From: Blautia liquoris
Lineage (GTDB): Bacteria; Bacillota; Clostridia; Lachnospirales; Lachnospiraceae
DNA: 64,000 bases
Assembly (NCBI RefSeq): GCF_015159595.1
Contig: NZ_CP063304.1
Span: forward strand, 2,542,001 to 2,606,000
Direction of reading: 5' to 3'
In this document: positions 35,071-44,656 of the stretch, in pieces
Layout of the letters: the number at the start of each line of letters is the position of its first letter
Numbering within the stretch: position 1 is the stretch's first letter
Notes under the pieces: generated by a model
The model's database searches: none
What the model saw: only the letters and a program-made list of their open reading frames with translations
Told to the model about the DNA's origin: nothing
Position numbers and translations under genes: made by a program

Positions 35071-35679
35071 TTAAGTGATACGCTGCAAGATTTTATCTGC
35101 AATTCCAACCGTACCCTGTATTATATACCCATTCACGAACATAGACACAAAGGTAGCCCACCCAAGTCTTCCACCCAGCGCAAAGCCCGCTGCTGTCAAT
35201 ATGATATCCAATATAATTCTTACCTTTCTGATATTAAGCCGGAATTTTTCCGAAAAATAAACCATCAGAGCGTCGATCCCCGCCTCTCCCAGGCATGCCG
35301 AGATGTAAATACCAATTCCCACTCCCACAAACAGAATTCCTCCGCTAACTGCCAGCATTCTAAGCCAGAACAAAGCTTGGCCATCACCTTGAATATATGG
35401 TGCAAACCAATTGACAAAAGCACCTACCAGCACACTGTTTAAGATTGTGCCAATTCCAATTCTGCTCCGGTCCAGGAACAACAGCACCAACAGTATGCTA
35501 AGCATCAAAAGTTGAGAAGCCAGACCCAAAGAGATGTGGAACACATTGCTCAAACCGGACTGAAAAATCGACAGCGGATCCAGTCCGAACCCTGCTCTTA
35601 CCAGGAGATCTATGCCAAGTCCCATAATCGCACTCCCAAGGATTACGATCATTATTCTCATGAACAATTTCTTCTTCAT
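35071..35679 (-). CDS. YczE/YitT-type integral membrane protein
   Basis: This 202-residue protein has about five membrane segments and the conserved features of the YczE family (GLGIDLLVRAGFGLDPLS near the N-terminus; GIGIYISACLGEAGIDAL in the middle). Family members have no settled function. It is the last gene of the 13-gene nucleoside operon, 4 bp after the alcohol dehydrogenase, so a role in export or import of a pathway product is possible but only inferred. Confidence 0.85.
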   Translation of the reverse strand: MKKKLFMRIMIVILGSAIMGLGIDLLVRAGFGLDPLSIFQSGLSNVFHISLGLASQLLMLSILLVLLFLDRSRIGIGTILNSVLVGAFVNWFAPYIQGDGQALFWLRMLAVSGGILFVGVGIGIYISACLGEAGIDALMVYFSEKFRLNIRKVRIILDIILTAAGFALGGRLGWATFVSMFVNGYIIQGTVGIADKILQRIT

Positions 35680-35683
35680 GTGC

Positions 35684-36838
35684 TCACATCAGACTCCGGA
35701 ATGCATCCTCAATCTCCTCTTTCGAAGGTTGATAGAGATTGTGACGCAAGCTGGTATCCAACAGCGTCTTGTCTGCCAGAAGGGAGAAATCCTCTTCCTT
35801 TACACCAAGTTCTGCCAGACAACGTTTTGTCCCTACATCCTCTGACAGCTTTTCAATCCGTGCAATCAGATAGTCTGCCTGTTCCTGCATTTTCATACCA
35901 TTACATTCCACTGGAAATACCAGACCGCTTAATTTTGCGTAGCGCTCTATGGCACGCTTATCTTTCATATTCAGACGCGAAGCCGTAGGCATGAGTATTG
36001 CATTGCACAGCCCATGGGGCAGATCATACACAGCACTCAGCTGATGAGACATGGAATGAATCAACCCGCAGCCCGCATTTCCGAAAGACAGGCCTGCAAG
36101 AAACTGAGCCACGGACATCGCCTCCCTCGATTCCTGATCCGGACGATGCACAGCATCTTTTAGGTGTCCAAAAATCAGACGAACCGCACTCACAGCAAGT
36201 TCACAGGTAATCAGAGCGCCATCCGTGGAGACGTAGGACTCTACCGCATGTGTCAGAGCATCCATGCCGGTTCCTGCGGTAAGAGAAGGCGGCATATCCA
36301 TCATCAGCTCATAGTCCTCTACAGACAGAACCGGAATTACGTTTTGATCAAAGTTACCGTATTTCTCATTCTTTTTCTCGTCAACAACCACGTAATCCAT
36401 TGTACATTCACTTCCGGTTCCCGCTGTTGTCGTGACAGCGATGAGCGGATAGGTACAGCGGCTCTTATTGACACCCCGGTAATCCTCGATTTTACCGCCA
36501 TTTGCAGCAAGTACCGAGACTGCCTTAGCGCAGTCATGCGCAGAGCCGCCTCCCACAGAAATCAAAAAGTCACACTGATTCGCGGCGAATTGTTCCGCTC
36601 CCCGATTCACATTGTCCGTCGTCGGATTGGGCTTAAAATCGCTGTAGATGTAGTATCCTGTTCCTTCTGCATCCAGTGTATCCGTCACCTTGCTGACAAG
36701 TCCTGTGCTTCTCAACTTGTGATCCGCTACAAGAAATGCCTTTTTCAGGTTTCTCTTATGAATTTCTCTTTCGATTCCCCGAATACACCCAAATCCAAAC
36801 AATGTGCAGCTGGGTGAATCATATTCAAATATACTCAT
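35684..36838 (-). CDS. Iron-containing alcohol dehydrogenase (group III)
   Basis: This 384-residue NAD(P)-dependent enzyme interconverts aldehydes and alcohols. It has the nucleotide motif SVGGGSAHDCAKA (about residues 94-106), TAGTGSE, and metal ligands in MDALTHAVESY (Asp/His), GLIHSMSHQL and DLPHGLCNA, as in FucO and AdhE. In this operon the natural substrate would be the small aldehyde released by the class II aldolase: acetaldehyde, glycolaldehyde or methylthioacetaldehyde. Reduction would regenerate NAD+. It overlaps the EutH-like gene by 4 bp (ATGA). Confidence 0.93.
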   Translation of the reverse strand: MSIFEYDSPSCTLFGFGCIRGIEREIHKRNLKKAFLVADHKLRSTGLVSKVTDTLDAEGTGYYIYSDFKPNPTTDNVNRGAEQFAANQCDFLISVGGGSAHDCAKAVSVLAANGGKIEDYRGVNKSRCTYPLIAVTTTAGTGSECTMDYVVVDEKKNEKYGNFDQNVIPVLSVEDYELMMDMPPSLTAGTGMDALTHAVESYVSTDGALITCELAVSAVRLIFGHLKDAVHRPDQESREAMSVAQFLAGLSFGNAGCGLIHSMSHQLSAVYDLPHGLCNAILMPTASRLNMKDKRAIERYAKLSGLVFPVECNGMKMQEQADYLIARIEKLSEDVGTKRCLAELGVKEEDFSLLADKTLLDTSLRHNLYQPSKEEIEDAFRSLM

Positions 36839-37914
36839 GCTAATTTCTCCTTGGTCAATTTATTATTTTTTGTCGCAAAGTAAGCCAGTACAACTGCCAA
36901 TACTCCGCCCGTCAGTTTCGTTATCATCATAGGAACGACCATCTGTGAATCAACAGACCGGGTATATGCATAATGGGCCGTAAGGATGCAGATGGAATGC
37001 GTGTACCACGCGGCGGACAGCACAATTCCCCGCCGATCCATATCCTTGATCATCACAAAGACGGAAATCACATTCACACAGGAGATGGGGATCGCCGCCA
37101 CGGACACATCATTGATATGCAAAAGCTTTCCGACCGCAGAAAGCGGCCGTTTCAGTAAACGGATGAACAGATAAGCCAGCGGTATACTTCCCAGCTGAAT
37201 GACACACATGTCTGTCACAACTGCCAGAGCGTCTTCAATAGCGCCCAGCCCGGGTATAATGGAAATCTTCGTGATATATGTAAATGCAGCAATTCCCAGA
37301 CTTAAAATCGTGATGGCTTTCAAAAACCATGCAAAAGCCATAAACCCTCTGATCACCCGTTCCTTTAACACCAAAAATCCAACGATCACAAGGGCGGAAA
37401 TAAAGAGTACCGGAACCGTATTCAAAAGCAGGAGCGGAAGACGTATTCCCATAGCCAACCCTCCCGCCACAGAGCCCACCGGAATGGTCACAATGCCAAT
37501 CAAAACCCCTGTGACAAAGTCGTCTTGCTTCTCTGGGGTAATCAGTCCAAGAGCCACCGGAATGGTATAGACTAAAGTAGCGCCCAGTGTAGAGGAGACA
37601 ATCAGCCCGGAATAAAGCCCGATCTCCTGCTTTTCAACCATCGCCATAGCAAGGGGATATCCCCCCATGTTGTTGGCAAGGATACATCCGAACATGGCAG
37701 GATCAATTCCAAACACTCGAAAGACCGGGGCCACCACGGCGTTGCTGACCTGGCCGAGAACGGGAGCCAGGCAGATGATTCCCACCATGCTAAGCGCCGT
37801 AGAGCCCATACATAGGAATCCTTCCTCGAATTTATCGCCCAGCTTTAATCGATTTCCGCTTATATAATCCACAGCACCGATCAATGCCCCGATCGCTATG
37901 AGAATATTCAGCAT
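36835..37914 (-). CDS. eutH: EutH-like transport protein
   Basis: This 359-residue membrane protein with about ten segments matches the EutH ethanolamine-facilitator family along its length. Shared features are FEEGFLCMGSTALSMVGIICLAPVL (residues about 30-54), LANNMGGYPLA, YSGLIVSSTLGATLVYTIPVALGLI, GIVTIPVGSVAGGLAMG, and VGKLLHINDVSVAAIPISC. No other eut gene or microcompartment shell gene is present. It sits between the deaminase and the alcohol dehydrogenase in a nucleoside operon, overlapping both, so its cargo here may be a small alcohol, aldehyde or amine from the pathway. The family call is firm; the substrate is not. Confidence 0.85.
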   Translation of the reverse strand: MLNILIAIGALIGAVDYISGNRLKLGDKFEEGFLCMGSTALSMVGIICLAPVLGQVSNAVVAPVFRVFGIDPAMFGCILANNMGGYPLAMAMVEKQEIGLYSGLIVSSTLGATLVYTIPVALGLITPEKQDDFVTGVLIGIVTIPVGSVAGGLAMGIRLPLLLLNTVPVLFISALVIVGFLVLKERVIRGFMAFAWFLKAITILSLGIAAFTYITKISIIPGLGAIEDALAVVTDMCVIQLGSIPLAYLFIRLLKRPLSAVGKLLHINDVSVAAIPISCVNVISVFVMIKDMDRRGIVLSAAWYTHSICILTAHYAYTRSVDSQMVVPMMITKLTGGVLAVVLAYFATKNNKLTKEKLA

Positions 37915-39227
37915 TCCCGCACCTTCGCTTTTTTCCGATGACAGATACGATTTACACGCTTTGTAACCTCATACAACACACGTTCCCGGTCTATCGTGAG
38001 AAACTCCCCATTCTTATAGACAGTCTCTCCGTCTATCACGGTCATATACAGATCCGAACTCTGGGCGGAATACACCAGATTGGCCAAGAGATTGTGTGTC
38101 GGCAGCAAATGCGGTTTGTCCATATCCAATATGATAAAGTCTGCCCGCTTCCCCATCTCAATTACACCGCAGTCCTTTCTCCCTTGCGCATGGGCACCAT
38201 TTACCGTTGCCATTTTCAAAATCATCGCCGGGGGCAGCATCGTACTGTCATGAAATGCACCTTTCCCTGCAAGAGAAGCCAGATGCATCTCCTCCATCAT
38301 ATTCAAGTTGTTATTGCTTGCCGCCCCATCTGTGGCAATGATCACATTGATTCCATCATCTACATAAGTGCTGATCGGTGCAATTCCGCTTCCAAGCTTC
38401 ATATTTGAGGATATGCAGTGCGAAATAGAGGCACCGGATTTTGCCATAATCTTTCGATCCTCGTTTTCAAGATATACACAATGTGCTGCCAGTACCGGAT
38501 TTTCAAAGATACCGCAGCTCTTTAAGTATTGAACGGGTGACATTTCGTTATGGCGCTCCTTGCACTCTCTGTGCTCTTTTTGTGTTTCTGATATATGGGT
38601 GTGGACAATCAGCCCCTGATCCTTTGCAAGCTCTGCCACGGCTCTCACCAACGTATCACTTGATGTGTACTCCGCATGCAATCCAGCGTCCACTTGTATG
38701 CGATCGTCTTTTCGTTGTCTTGTTTGTTTTAAAAGTGTCAGGGTATCTTTCCAGCCCTTTAAGTTCTCCGGTTTCGTCTGCTCATCCGACGAGGACAGCC
38801 CATGGCAGATATTTGCCTTGATTTTTGCCCCATCTAACGCGCGGGCAATATCCAGAATATGAAAGTACATATCCGAGATAGACACACAACCGCTGGAGAT
38901 TAGTTCCATAGCACCCAACAGTGCTCCGTAATAACAATCCTCTCCTTTCAGATTCTCCTCGAACGGAAACATCTTTTTTGTCAGCCAGTCACTCAAGCTT
39001 AAGCCTTCCCCCAGGCCGCGTGCCATCGTCATAGGCACATGGCAGTGGGTGTTATAAAATCCTGGCATCATCACTTTCCCTTTGCCGCTGATAAACGCTC
39101 CCGCGTATCTCGTCACCTCTTTGGTCCCTACATAACTGAAACGGCCGTTTTCCACCAACACATTCGTGTGCTCCACTGGCTGAAATTCTTTATCTAAAAT
39201 CGTGATATCCTTTATTAACATAGGCAC
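37908..39227 (-). CDS. Amidohydrolase, MTA/adenosine/5'-deoxyadenosine deaminase-like
   Basis: This 439-residue metal-dependent deaminase belongs to the SsnA/MtaD branch of the amidohydrolases. Metal and catalytic motifs are visible: HCH in FYNTHCHVPMTMARGLGEGLS (about residue 62), His in IVHTHISETQKEH (about 207), His in AAHCVYLENED, and Asp in IATDGAASNNN (about 310). Known relatives deaminate methylthioadenosine, S-adenosylhomocysteine or 5'-deoxyadenosine to the inosine forms. Next to inosine-type phosphorylases and an MtnA-like isomerase, a DadD-like role in 5'-deoxynucleoside salvage is likely; guanine or adenosine deamination is the alternative. Confidence 0.85.
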   Translation of the reverse strand: MPMLIKDITILDKEFQPVEHTNVLVENGRFSYVGTKEVTRYAGAFISGKGKVMMPGFYNTHCHVPMTMARGLGEGLSLSDWLTKKMFPFEENLKGEDCYYGALLGAMELISSGCVSISDMYFHILDIARALDGAKIKANICHGLSSSDEQTKPENLKGWKDTLTLLKQTRQRKDDRIQVDAGLHAEYTSSDTLVRAVAELAKDQGLIVHTHISETQKEHRECKERHNEMSPVQYLKSCGIFENPVLAAHCVYLENEDRKIMAKSGASISHCISSNMKLGSGIAPISTYVDDGINVIIATDGAASNNNLNMMEEMHLASLAGKGAFHDSTMLPPAMILKMATVNGAHAQGRKDCGVIEMGKRADFIILDMDKPHLLPTHNLLANLVYSAQSSDLYMTVIDGETVYKNGEFLTIDRERVLYEVTKRVNRICHRKKAKVREC

Positions 39228-39232
39228 CTCTT

Positions 39233-39988
39233 TTATTCATCAATCTCAACACTGATCACAGCGTCCAGTGCAATCTCAATCTCCTGATTCACCGCCTGAG
39301 CTACCATATTCTCGTCTGGCTGATATCCTTCTACGCCCACCAATTCAAATGCAGGCGCATCCGCCGCGAGAATCGCTCCCGCTTTCACTTTGTGCAGGCT
39401 TGCCACAACAAGTAAACCTGCCACCTCATTCTCCATGGCAATCACACCTGCTTTCATATACAGGCGAACCATCGATTCCAGAAGTCCCGGATAAAACAGT
39501 GCCTGCGTGAGGACAATCCCGCTATGTGTTTCTATCTGCAGATGATTTGCACTATTCTCAAGCGCTCTTTGCACATCGGCATCGGCAATCGCGGGATAAG
39601 ACATCGGAATCATTTTCTCCGTCACACCGTCCTCTCGGCAAGCCGCTTTGGCAATCACAATACTGCCCGCCGTAATCTCCTTTTGCATTCCGCCACAGGT
39701 TCCAACACGGATGATAACCTTGGCTCCGGCTCTGCACAGACTTTCGAACCCGATTACAGCACCGCCCTCACCCACGCCATGCGAGGTGACTGTGACAGGT
39801 ATGCCCTTCCAACTGCCCACATACGTATGATATTCTCTGTTTTTAGCCAGACATTTCATGTCATCCAATTTACGCGCAATCTTCTCTGCACGTGCAGGAT
39901 CCCCACAGGTAATGACTCTGGGATAAATATCGCCTTCGCAGAGTGCAATACATGGCAGAACATCTCTTTTTTTCTTTTCCATATTCAA
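39233..39988 (-). CDS. Nucleoside phosphorylase (hexameric PNP/UP family)
   Basis: This 251-residue enzyme splits nucleosides with phosphate to a base and ribose-1-phosphate. Family motifs are CGDPARAEKIA (phosphate loop), IIRVGTCGGMQ (about residue 92) and VIAMENEVAGL (ribose binding, about 180). It lies 8 bp downstream of the permease NupQ and 5 bp before the deaminase. It is one of three different phosphorylases in the operon, which implies a broad or divided nucleoside range. The base specificity cannot be read reliably. Confidence 0.9.
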   Translation of the reverse strand: MNMEKKKRDVLPCIALCEGDIYPRVITCGDPARAEKIARKLDDMKCLAKNREYHTYVGSWKGIPVTVTSHGVGEGGAVIGFESLCRAGAKVIIRVGTCGGMQKEITAGSIVIAKAACREDGVTEKMIPMSYPAIADADVQRALENSANHLQIETHSGIVLTQALFYPGLLESMVRLYMKAGVIAMENEVAGLLVVASLHKVKAGAILAADAPAFELVGVEGYQPDENMVAQAVNQEIEIALDAVISVEIDE

Positions 39989-39996
39989 TACCTCTT

Positions 39997-40890
39997 CTAT
40001 TTCTTTTTTAATTTTTTATTTCCAAAAGCAGATAATGCTATGATCGTTGCAATGTAGGGGATCGTCAGTGTCAGCTGCGACGGAATTACATTCTGCAGTG
40101 ACACACCAATCGCCTGACAGAATCCAAAAAACAGGCTCGAAACAATGATGAGAATCGGCTGATTCTGTCCCATACTTGCCGCTGCCATCGCAATGTAACC
40201 TCTTCCGGAACTCATATTCTCTGAAAACAGAGTCACTTGTCCCATACTGAGCACCGCTCCGCCAAGACCGCAGAGTGCACCAGATACCAACACCGCAATC
40301 ATCTGAATCTTCAGGCCTTTGATTCCCATACTGCCTGCCGCCTCTTTATTCTTCCCAACACTTTGAACATGAAAGCCCTGTACTGTCCGGTATAGATAGA
40401 CAAACATCGCCGCCGCCAATATGTAGGATAAATAGTCAATGAAAGTCAGATGCTCCAAAACACGTCCGACAAAGAAGATATCCTTTACTACAGGAATCGC
40501 AATCTTAGGCAGAGGTTTCAGGGCAGGGTTTGAAAAGCTTCCCTTTACTCCCAGAATGGTATACAAAAGCACACTGGTCAGTCCGCTGACCAAAAGATTC
40601 ACAGAAGTGCCAATCACCATGTCTGCAGCTCGATACTTAACCTGCAAAATTGATACCAGAGAAGATATAGCTGCTCCCGCCAATACACTGCACAACACTG
40701 CAACATACACATTTCCCGTGTAATAATTGACGACGATACCGACAAAAGAACCGATCAGTATCTGACCTTCCAGCGCAATGTTGAATACACCTACCTGGCT
40801 GCAGATCGCGGAACCAAGCGCCGCCAAAAGCACCGGGGTCGTAGACCGTATGGTTGAATTGATGATAACTGCTAATAGATTCGTATTCAT
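39997..40890 (-). CDS. nupQ: Nucleoside ABC transporter permease (NupQ-like)
   Basis: This 297-residue permease has about eight to nine membrane segments and the BPD_transp_2 hallmark (SAICSQVGVFNIALEGQILIGSF, about residues 27-49) found in nucleoside importers such as Bacillus NupQ (YufQ). It ends FGNKKLKKK. It overlaps its partner permease by 4 bp. With the BMP lipoprotein, ATPase and second permease it forms a complete importer for nucleosides, possibly including 5'-modified ones. Confidence 0.92.
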   Translation of the reverse strand: MNTNLLAVIINSTIRSTTPVLLAALGSAICSQVGVFNIALEGQILIGSFVGIVVNYYTGNVYVAVLCSVLAGAAISSLVSILQVKYRAADMVIGTSVNLLVSGLTSVLLYTILGVKGSFSNPALKPLPKIAIPVVKDIFFVGRVLEHLTFIDYLSYILAAAMFVYLYRTVQGFHVQSVGKNKEAAGSMGIKGLKIQMIAVLVSGALCGLGGAVLSMGQVTLFSENMSSGRGYIAMAAASMGQNQPILIIVSSLFFGFCQAIGVSLQNVIPSQLTLTIPYIATIIALSAFGNKKLKKK

Positions 40891-41978
40891 GACGTCTCAA
40901 CCCCTCCATTCTCCTGTCTTTTCTTAAGTTTTCGTCTCTTTAAAAAATCCATTCCCAATTTAGCTGACACAAACAATGTGATACTACTCTGGATTACCGT
41001 AGACATCTGAAGCGGAATGCTTGAGGATCGCTGAATCGCCTGTCCTCCGACCTGCAGGCCGGAAAGAAAGATAGATACTGCAAGAATGCCAATCAGATGC
41101 AAATTCGCAATCAGTGCCGCCATCAATCCCGTCCATGCATAGCTGGTACTCGTAAACATATTGTCTGTATAGCGGTATTTCGTGCCAAAGATCTCACAGA
41201 TTCCGGCGACTGCCGCGATCGCACCACTAAGAGCCATGGTCTTTAACATAACCTTTCGTTCGAATACCCCGCCATAGCGGGCAAATCCGGGATTCAATCC
41301 CGTCATCTTCGACTCATAGCCAAAGACAGTTTTCCTCTCCATAAAGTAAAACAGGATTGTCACAATTACTGCGAGGATAATTCCAAAGTTCAGTGTATTG
41401 GAAGAGCTGAACTGAAGAAACCTTGTACTCTTTGGGATCGTCTTCGTCATAAGCGACAGTCCATCTCCCGAGTGGTCCTTGAAGGGATAGCTGACCAGAT
41501 AAGAGGCGATATAATTTGCCACGTAGTTGAGCATCAGCGTACAGATTACGATGGAGCTGTTAAATTTCATATTCAATACAGCCACAAGCGATGCATACAG
41601 GCCGCCTGCAATCATACCAATAACGATTGATAAAGGCAGCAGCAAAAATCCCGGAAGGGGCACATAGATCGCCACAATGGTCGCGGCAAATGCTCCCGTT
41701 ATCATCTGCCCTTCCACGCCGATATTGATATATCCGGCGCGCCATGCCGCCGCGGTGGCAATACCGCAGATGATAATCGGTGTTGCTCTCGTCAGTGTCT
41801 GTGTCAGATAATAGGGATCAAAAAATGATTTTTCGAACATATTCCTGTATATGACGATCGGATTTTCTTTGGACAACAGGATAAACACTGCCCCTACCAG
41901 CAGCCCCAGCAAAGTTGCCACAACGGGTTGAATCATGATTTTTGCAAACTGTTTTATATAGGACTTAAACTTGTTCAT
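40887..41978 (-). CDS. nupP: Nucleoside ABC transporter permease (NupP-like)
   Basis: This 363-residue permease is the longer of the pair. It has the family stretch AAAWRAGYINIGVEGQMITGAFAA (about residues 77-100) and about ten membrane segments. Its start overlaps the ATPase gene by 14 bp. The order BMP lipoprotein, ATPase, NupP, NupQ is the same as in Bacillus nupNOPQ, which imports nucleosides. Confidence 0.92.
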   Translation of the reverse strand: MNKFKSYIKQFAKIMIQPVVATLLGLLVGAVFILLSKENPIVIYRNMFEKSFFDPYYLTQTLTRATPIIICGIATAAAWRAGYINIGVEGQMITGAFAATIVAIYVPLPGFLLLPLSIVIGMIAGGLYASLVAVLNMKFNSSIVICTLMLNYVANYIASYLVSYPFKDHSGDGLSLMTKTIPKSTRFLQFSSSNTLNFGIILAVIVTILFYFMERKTVFGYESKMTGLNPGFARYGGVFERKVMLKTMALSGAIAAVAGICEIFGTKYRYTDNMFTSTSYAWTGLMAALIANLHLIGILAVSIFLSGLQVGGQAIQRSSSIPLQMSTVIQSSITLFVSAKLGMDFLKRRKLKKRQENGGVETS

Positions 41979-43470
41979 CGTGACCTCCCATCATCAGATA
42001 GCCTGCCTTCTCAGCGTCAACCTGATCTCTGTCGAATTCGCCTCGAATTTGTCCGTCGTAAATCACATAGACCCGGTCAGACAACGACAATACCTCTGAT
42101 AATTCTGAGGATACAAGGAGAATACCATCTCCACTGTTTCTCTTTTTGACAAGCTGGTCGTGAATAAACTCCTGTGCGCCAATATCAACACCCCTCGTGG
42201 GTTCCGCCGCGATCAAAAACTTCGACTGATGTTCAACTTCTCTGGCTACAATCAGTTTCTGGATATTACCTCCTGAAAGAGCACCTGCCCGGTCTCTTAT
42301 ATCGCTGTATTTCACGCTGTATTTCTTTAGCAATTCCATTGTGAATTCTCGACTATGTCGTTTATTCATAATTCCATGCGCCGAGAACACCGGTTGATGT
42401 TCATATCCCATAAGTGCCGTCTCCTCCAGATCTGCATTTACCGCACAGCCAAAATCATAACGGTCTTCCGGAATGTGTGCACAACCCGTATCTCTTATTT
42501 CCCGAACCCCTTTTTGCGAAATGTCCTGCCCATTCAGTTCTATCTTTCCCTTCGACGCGTGCAAAAGACCGGTAAGACATTGAATCAGTTCCGTCTGCCC
42601 ATTTCCGGACACACCGGCCAGACCGACAATCTCTCCCTCCTGAATATGCAGGCTTAAGCCTTTGATTATTGGAACACCTTCACTCTCATAATATAGATCC
42701 TGTACCTCAAGGACTTTATCCCCTGGTGTCTTCTTCGGAATCTTTCGAGCCGCTATCCCCTTTCCGACCATCAGGCAGGAAAGTTCCTTGATATCCGTTT
42801 CGCAGATTTTTCGTTCACCGACGTATTGCCCTTTACGCATAACCACCGCCCGGTCTGCCACATCCATCACCTCCTGAAGTTTGTGGGTGATAATGATGAT
42901 GGTTTTCCCCAGACTGGCAAGATGCTTTAAAGTCTTTAGAAGTTCGTCAATTTCCTGAGGAACCAGCACGGCGGTAGGCTCATCAAAGATAATAATGTCT
43001 GCGTCTTGATACAACACTTTCAAGATCTCGATTCGTTGGCGCATACCCACGGAACATTCCTCCACCTGCAAATCAGGATCAATATGTAATCCATACTCAG
43101 AACTTAAGTTTTGTACAATCCCCCTCGCTTTTTTTCTGTCAAAAAAGCCGCTTTTGGCGGGTTCTTTCCCATAGACAATATTTTCCGTCACAGTATAGTC
43201 ATTAAAAAGCATAAAGTGCTGCTGCACCATGCCGATGCCATGTGCTATAGCATCTTGTACCGATTGGATATTGATCTTTTCACCGTTCATGAAAATCTCC
43301 CCTGCATCCGCCTGGTTTAAGCCGTACAGAATCTTCATGATTGTCGTTTTTCCAGCACCGTTCTCACCGATTACTGCCAATATCTCTCCTTTGTTCAATC
43401 CAAAGCTAACATTGTCGTTTGCAATGGTCGGACCGAATGTTTTTGTAATATTCTTTAATTCCAGGAACAT
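41965..43470 (-). CDS. nupO: Nucleoside ABC transporter ATPase, double domain (NupO-like)
   Basis: This 501-residue protein has two ABC domains. The first has Walker A GENGAGKTT (about residue 36), signature-like CSVGMRQRIEI and Walker B IIIFDEPTAVL. The second has GVSGNGQTEL, the signature ALSGGNIQKLIVAREV and AAEPTRGVD. Degenerate second-domain Walker A is normal in this family. The start at 43470 (MFLELKNITK) is set by AGGAGG; an upstream in-frame ATG at 43512 lacks a site. It energises the nucleoside importer. Confidence 0.94.
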   Translation of the reverse strand: MFLELKNITKTFGPTIANDNVSFGLNKGEILAVIGENGAGKTTIMKILYGLNQADAGEIFMNGEKINIQSVQDAIAHGIGMVQQHFMLFNDYTVTENIVYGKEPAKSGFFDRKKARGIVQNLSSEYGLHIDPDLQVEECSVGMRQRIEILKVLYQDADIIIFDEPTAVLVPQEIDELLKTLKHLASLGKTIIIITHKLQEVMDVADRAVVMRKGQYVGERKICETDIKELSCLMVGKGIAARKIPKKTPGDKVLEVQDLYYESEGVPIIKGLSLHIQEGEIVGLAGVSGNGQTELIQCLTGLLHASKGKIELNGQDISQKGVREIRDTGCAHIPEDRYDFGCAVNADLEETALMGYEHQPVFSAHGIMNKRHSREFTMELLKKYSVKYSDIRDRAGALSGGNIQKLIVAREVEHQSKFLIAAEPTRGVDIGAQEFIHDQLVKKRNSGDGILLVSSELSEVLSLSDRVYVIYDGQIRGEFDRDQVDAEKAGYLMMGGHDEQV

Positions 43471-43550
43471 GTATGATTCCTCCTGCTGTAAAAGGAAGCG
43501 ATGATCTGCCATAGAGATCGACGATACACCACTTCCCTTTGTCCTATTGA

Positions 43551-44594
43551 TTATTGAACATAGCCTTCTTCATCTGGCACTACAGACAGATCAATTTCTT
43601 TATTCTTGATTTTATCTGCAGTGTCCTTCAGCGTCTCTATATCCTCGTCTGAAAGTTTATCACTTCTTGGATTTTCGCTGTCATGAGTTACAAATACCGC
43701 TCCAATCGCACCTTCCTCAATTCCCAGGGACTCATTGTCTGTACTCCACTCTCCGCCGAAATACTGATCCATCAGATACTGCATCGTTGCGTAGGTATCC
43801 TTGATCTGACTTGTCACGATCCACGGATTGTCCGGGGATGTCAAATCGACATCTTGACCCGATGTGTAGAATTCCTTTTCCTTGGCCGCCTCGAACACTC
43901 CTTTATCACCTCCCGCTGCTGCAGAGTTGATAAACTGACATCCTTGCTCGTACTGCTGGATCGCATATTCTTTTGCTTTTGCGGGATCATTATAACCTCC
44001 CACATAGTTAAAGATAAACTTTACATTCTCCTTCTCGGACTTTACACCTTCCATATATCCCCATCTCCACTTAAAACTACTGGGTCCTTGGGATACATGC
44101 ACCGCGCCGAAGACATTTGTGTCGTCATCCGTCACCATTCCGGCAATCTTTCCAATCAGGTATGCGCCCTCCTGCTCCCGATACGAAATACACTTTACAT
44201 TGTCAACATCCACTTCCGAATCAATCATCGCATAATCCGCTTTATCCGGATATTCCGTGGCAACCTTACTGATCGCGTCCGTAGCCTGCCAGCTTCCGCC
44301 AATCAGAAGATCTACACCTTCCTCCACCAGTGCCCGACAATTATCCTCATACGCAGCCGCGTCCTCACACTCTGCGATGATCGGCTCAAACCCATATTTT
44401 TCTGCGCTGGCTTTTAACCCGTCAATCATGTTCAGTACAAATACCTGTGTTCCGGCCACATCGCTGACAAGAGCAACCTTCTTTTTCTTTCCCTCATCTT
44501 TTTTATCGTCTTGTTTTTTCGAATCCCCACACCCTGTCATGATCGCCATTGTCATGCAGAGTCCAACTGCTACCAGTTTTCTGAATTTTTTCAT
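43551..44594 (-). CDS. nupN: BMP-family nucleoside-binding lipoprotein (NupN-like)
   Basis: This 347-residue lipoprotein has a signal peptide with lipobox IMTGC (cysteine at about 22), a Lys/Asp-rich linker and a BMP/PBP1-type domain (KVALVSDVAGTQVFVLN; GGYNDPAKAKEYAIQQYEQG; SAAAGGDKGVF). Family members bind nucleosides outside the membrane. It is the first transporter gene, after the PNP gene. Specificity for 5'-deoxynucleosides would be a testable point of interest. Confidence 0.92.
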   Translation of the reverse strand: MKKFRKLVAVGLCMTMAIMTGCGDSKKQDDKKDEGKKKKVALVSDVAGTQVFVLNMIDGLKASAEKYGFEPIIAECEDAAAYEDNCRALVEEGVDLLIGGSWQATDAISKVATEYPDKADYAMIDSEVDVDNVKCISYREQEGAYLIGKIAGMVTDDDTNVFGAVHVSQGPSSFKWRWGYMEGVKSEKENVKFIFNYVGGYNDPAKAKEYAIQQYEQGCQFINSAAAGGDKGVFEAAKEKEFYTSGQDVDLTSPDNPWIVTSQIKDTYATMQYLMDQYFGGEWSTDNESLGIEEGAIGAVFVTHDSENPRSDKLSDEDIETLKDTADKIKNKEIDLSVVPDEEGYVQ

Positions 44595-44656
44595 TGTTTT
44601 CCTCCTCCATAAAATGATAAATAGGCATTTTTCAGCGTGATATCGCTTTCATCTTC

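Noticed and set aside
36835-39227. An ethanolamine microcompartment locus, suggested by the EutH-like gene and alcohol dehydrogenase
   Set aside because: No shell proteins, ammonia-lyase or eut regulators are present, and all neighbours are nucleoside genes.
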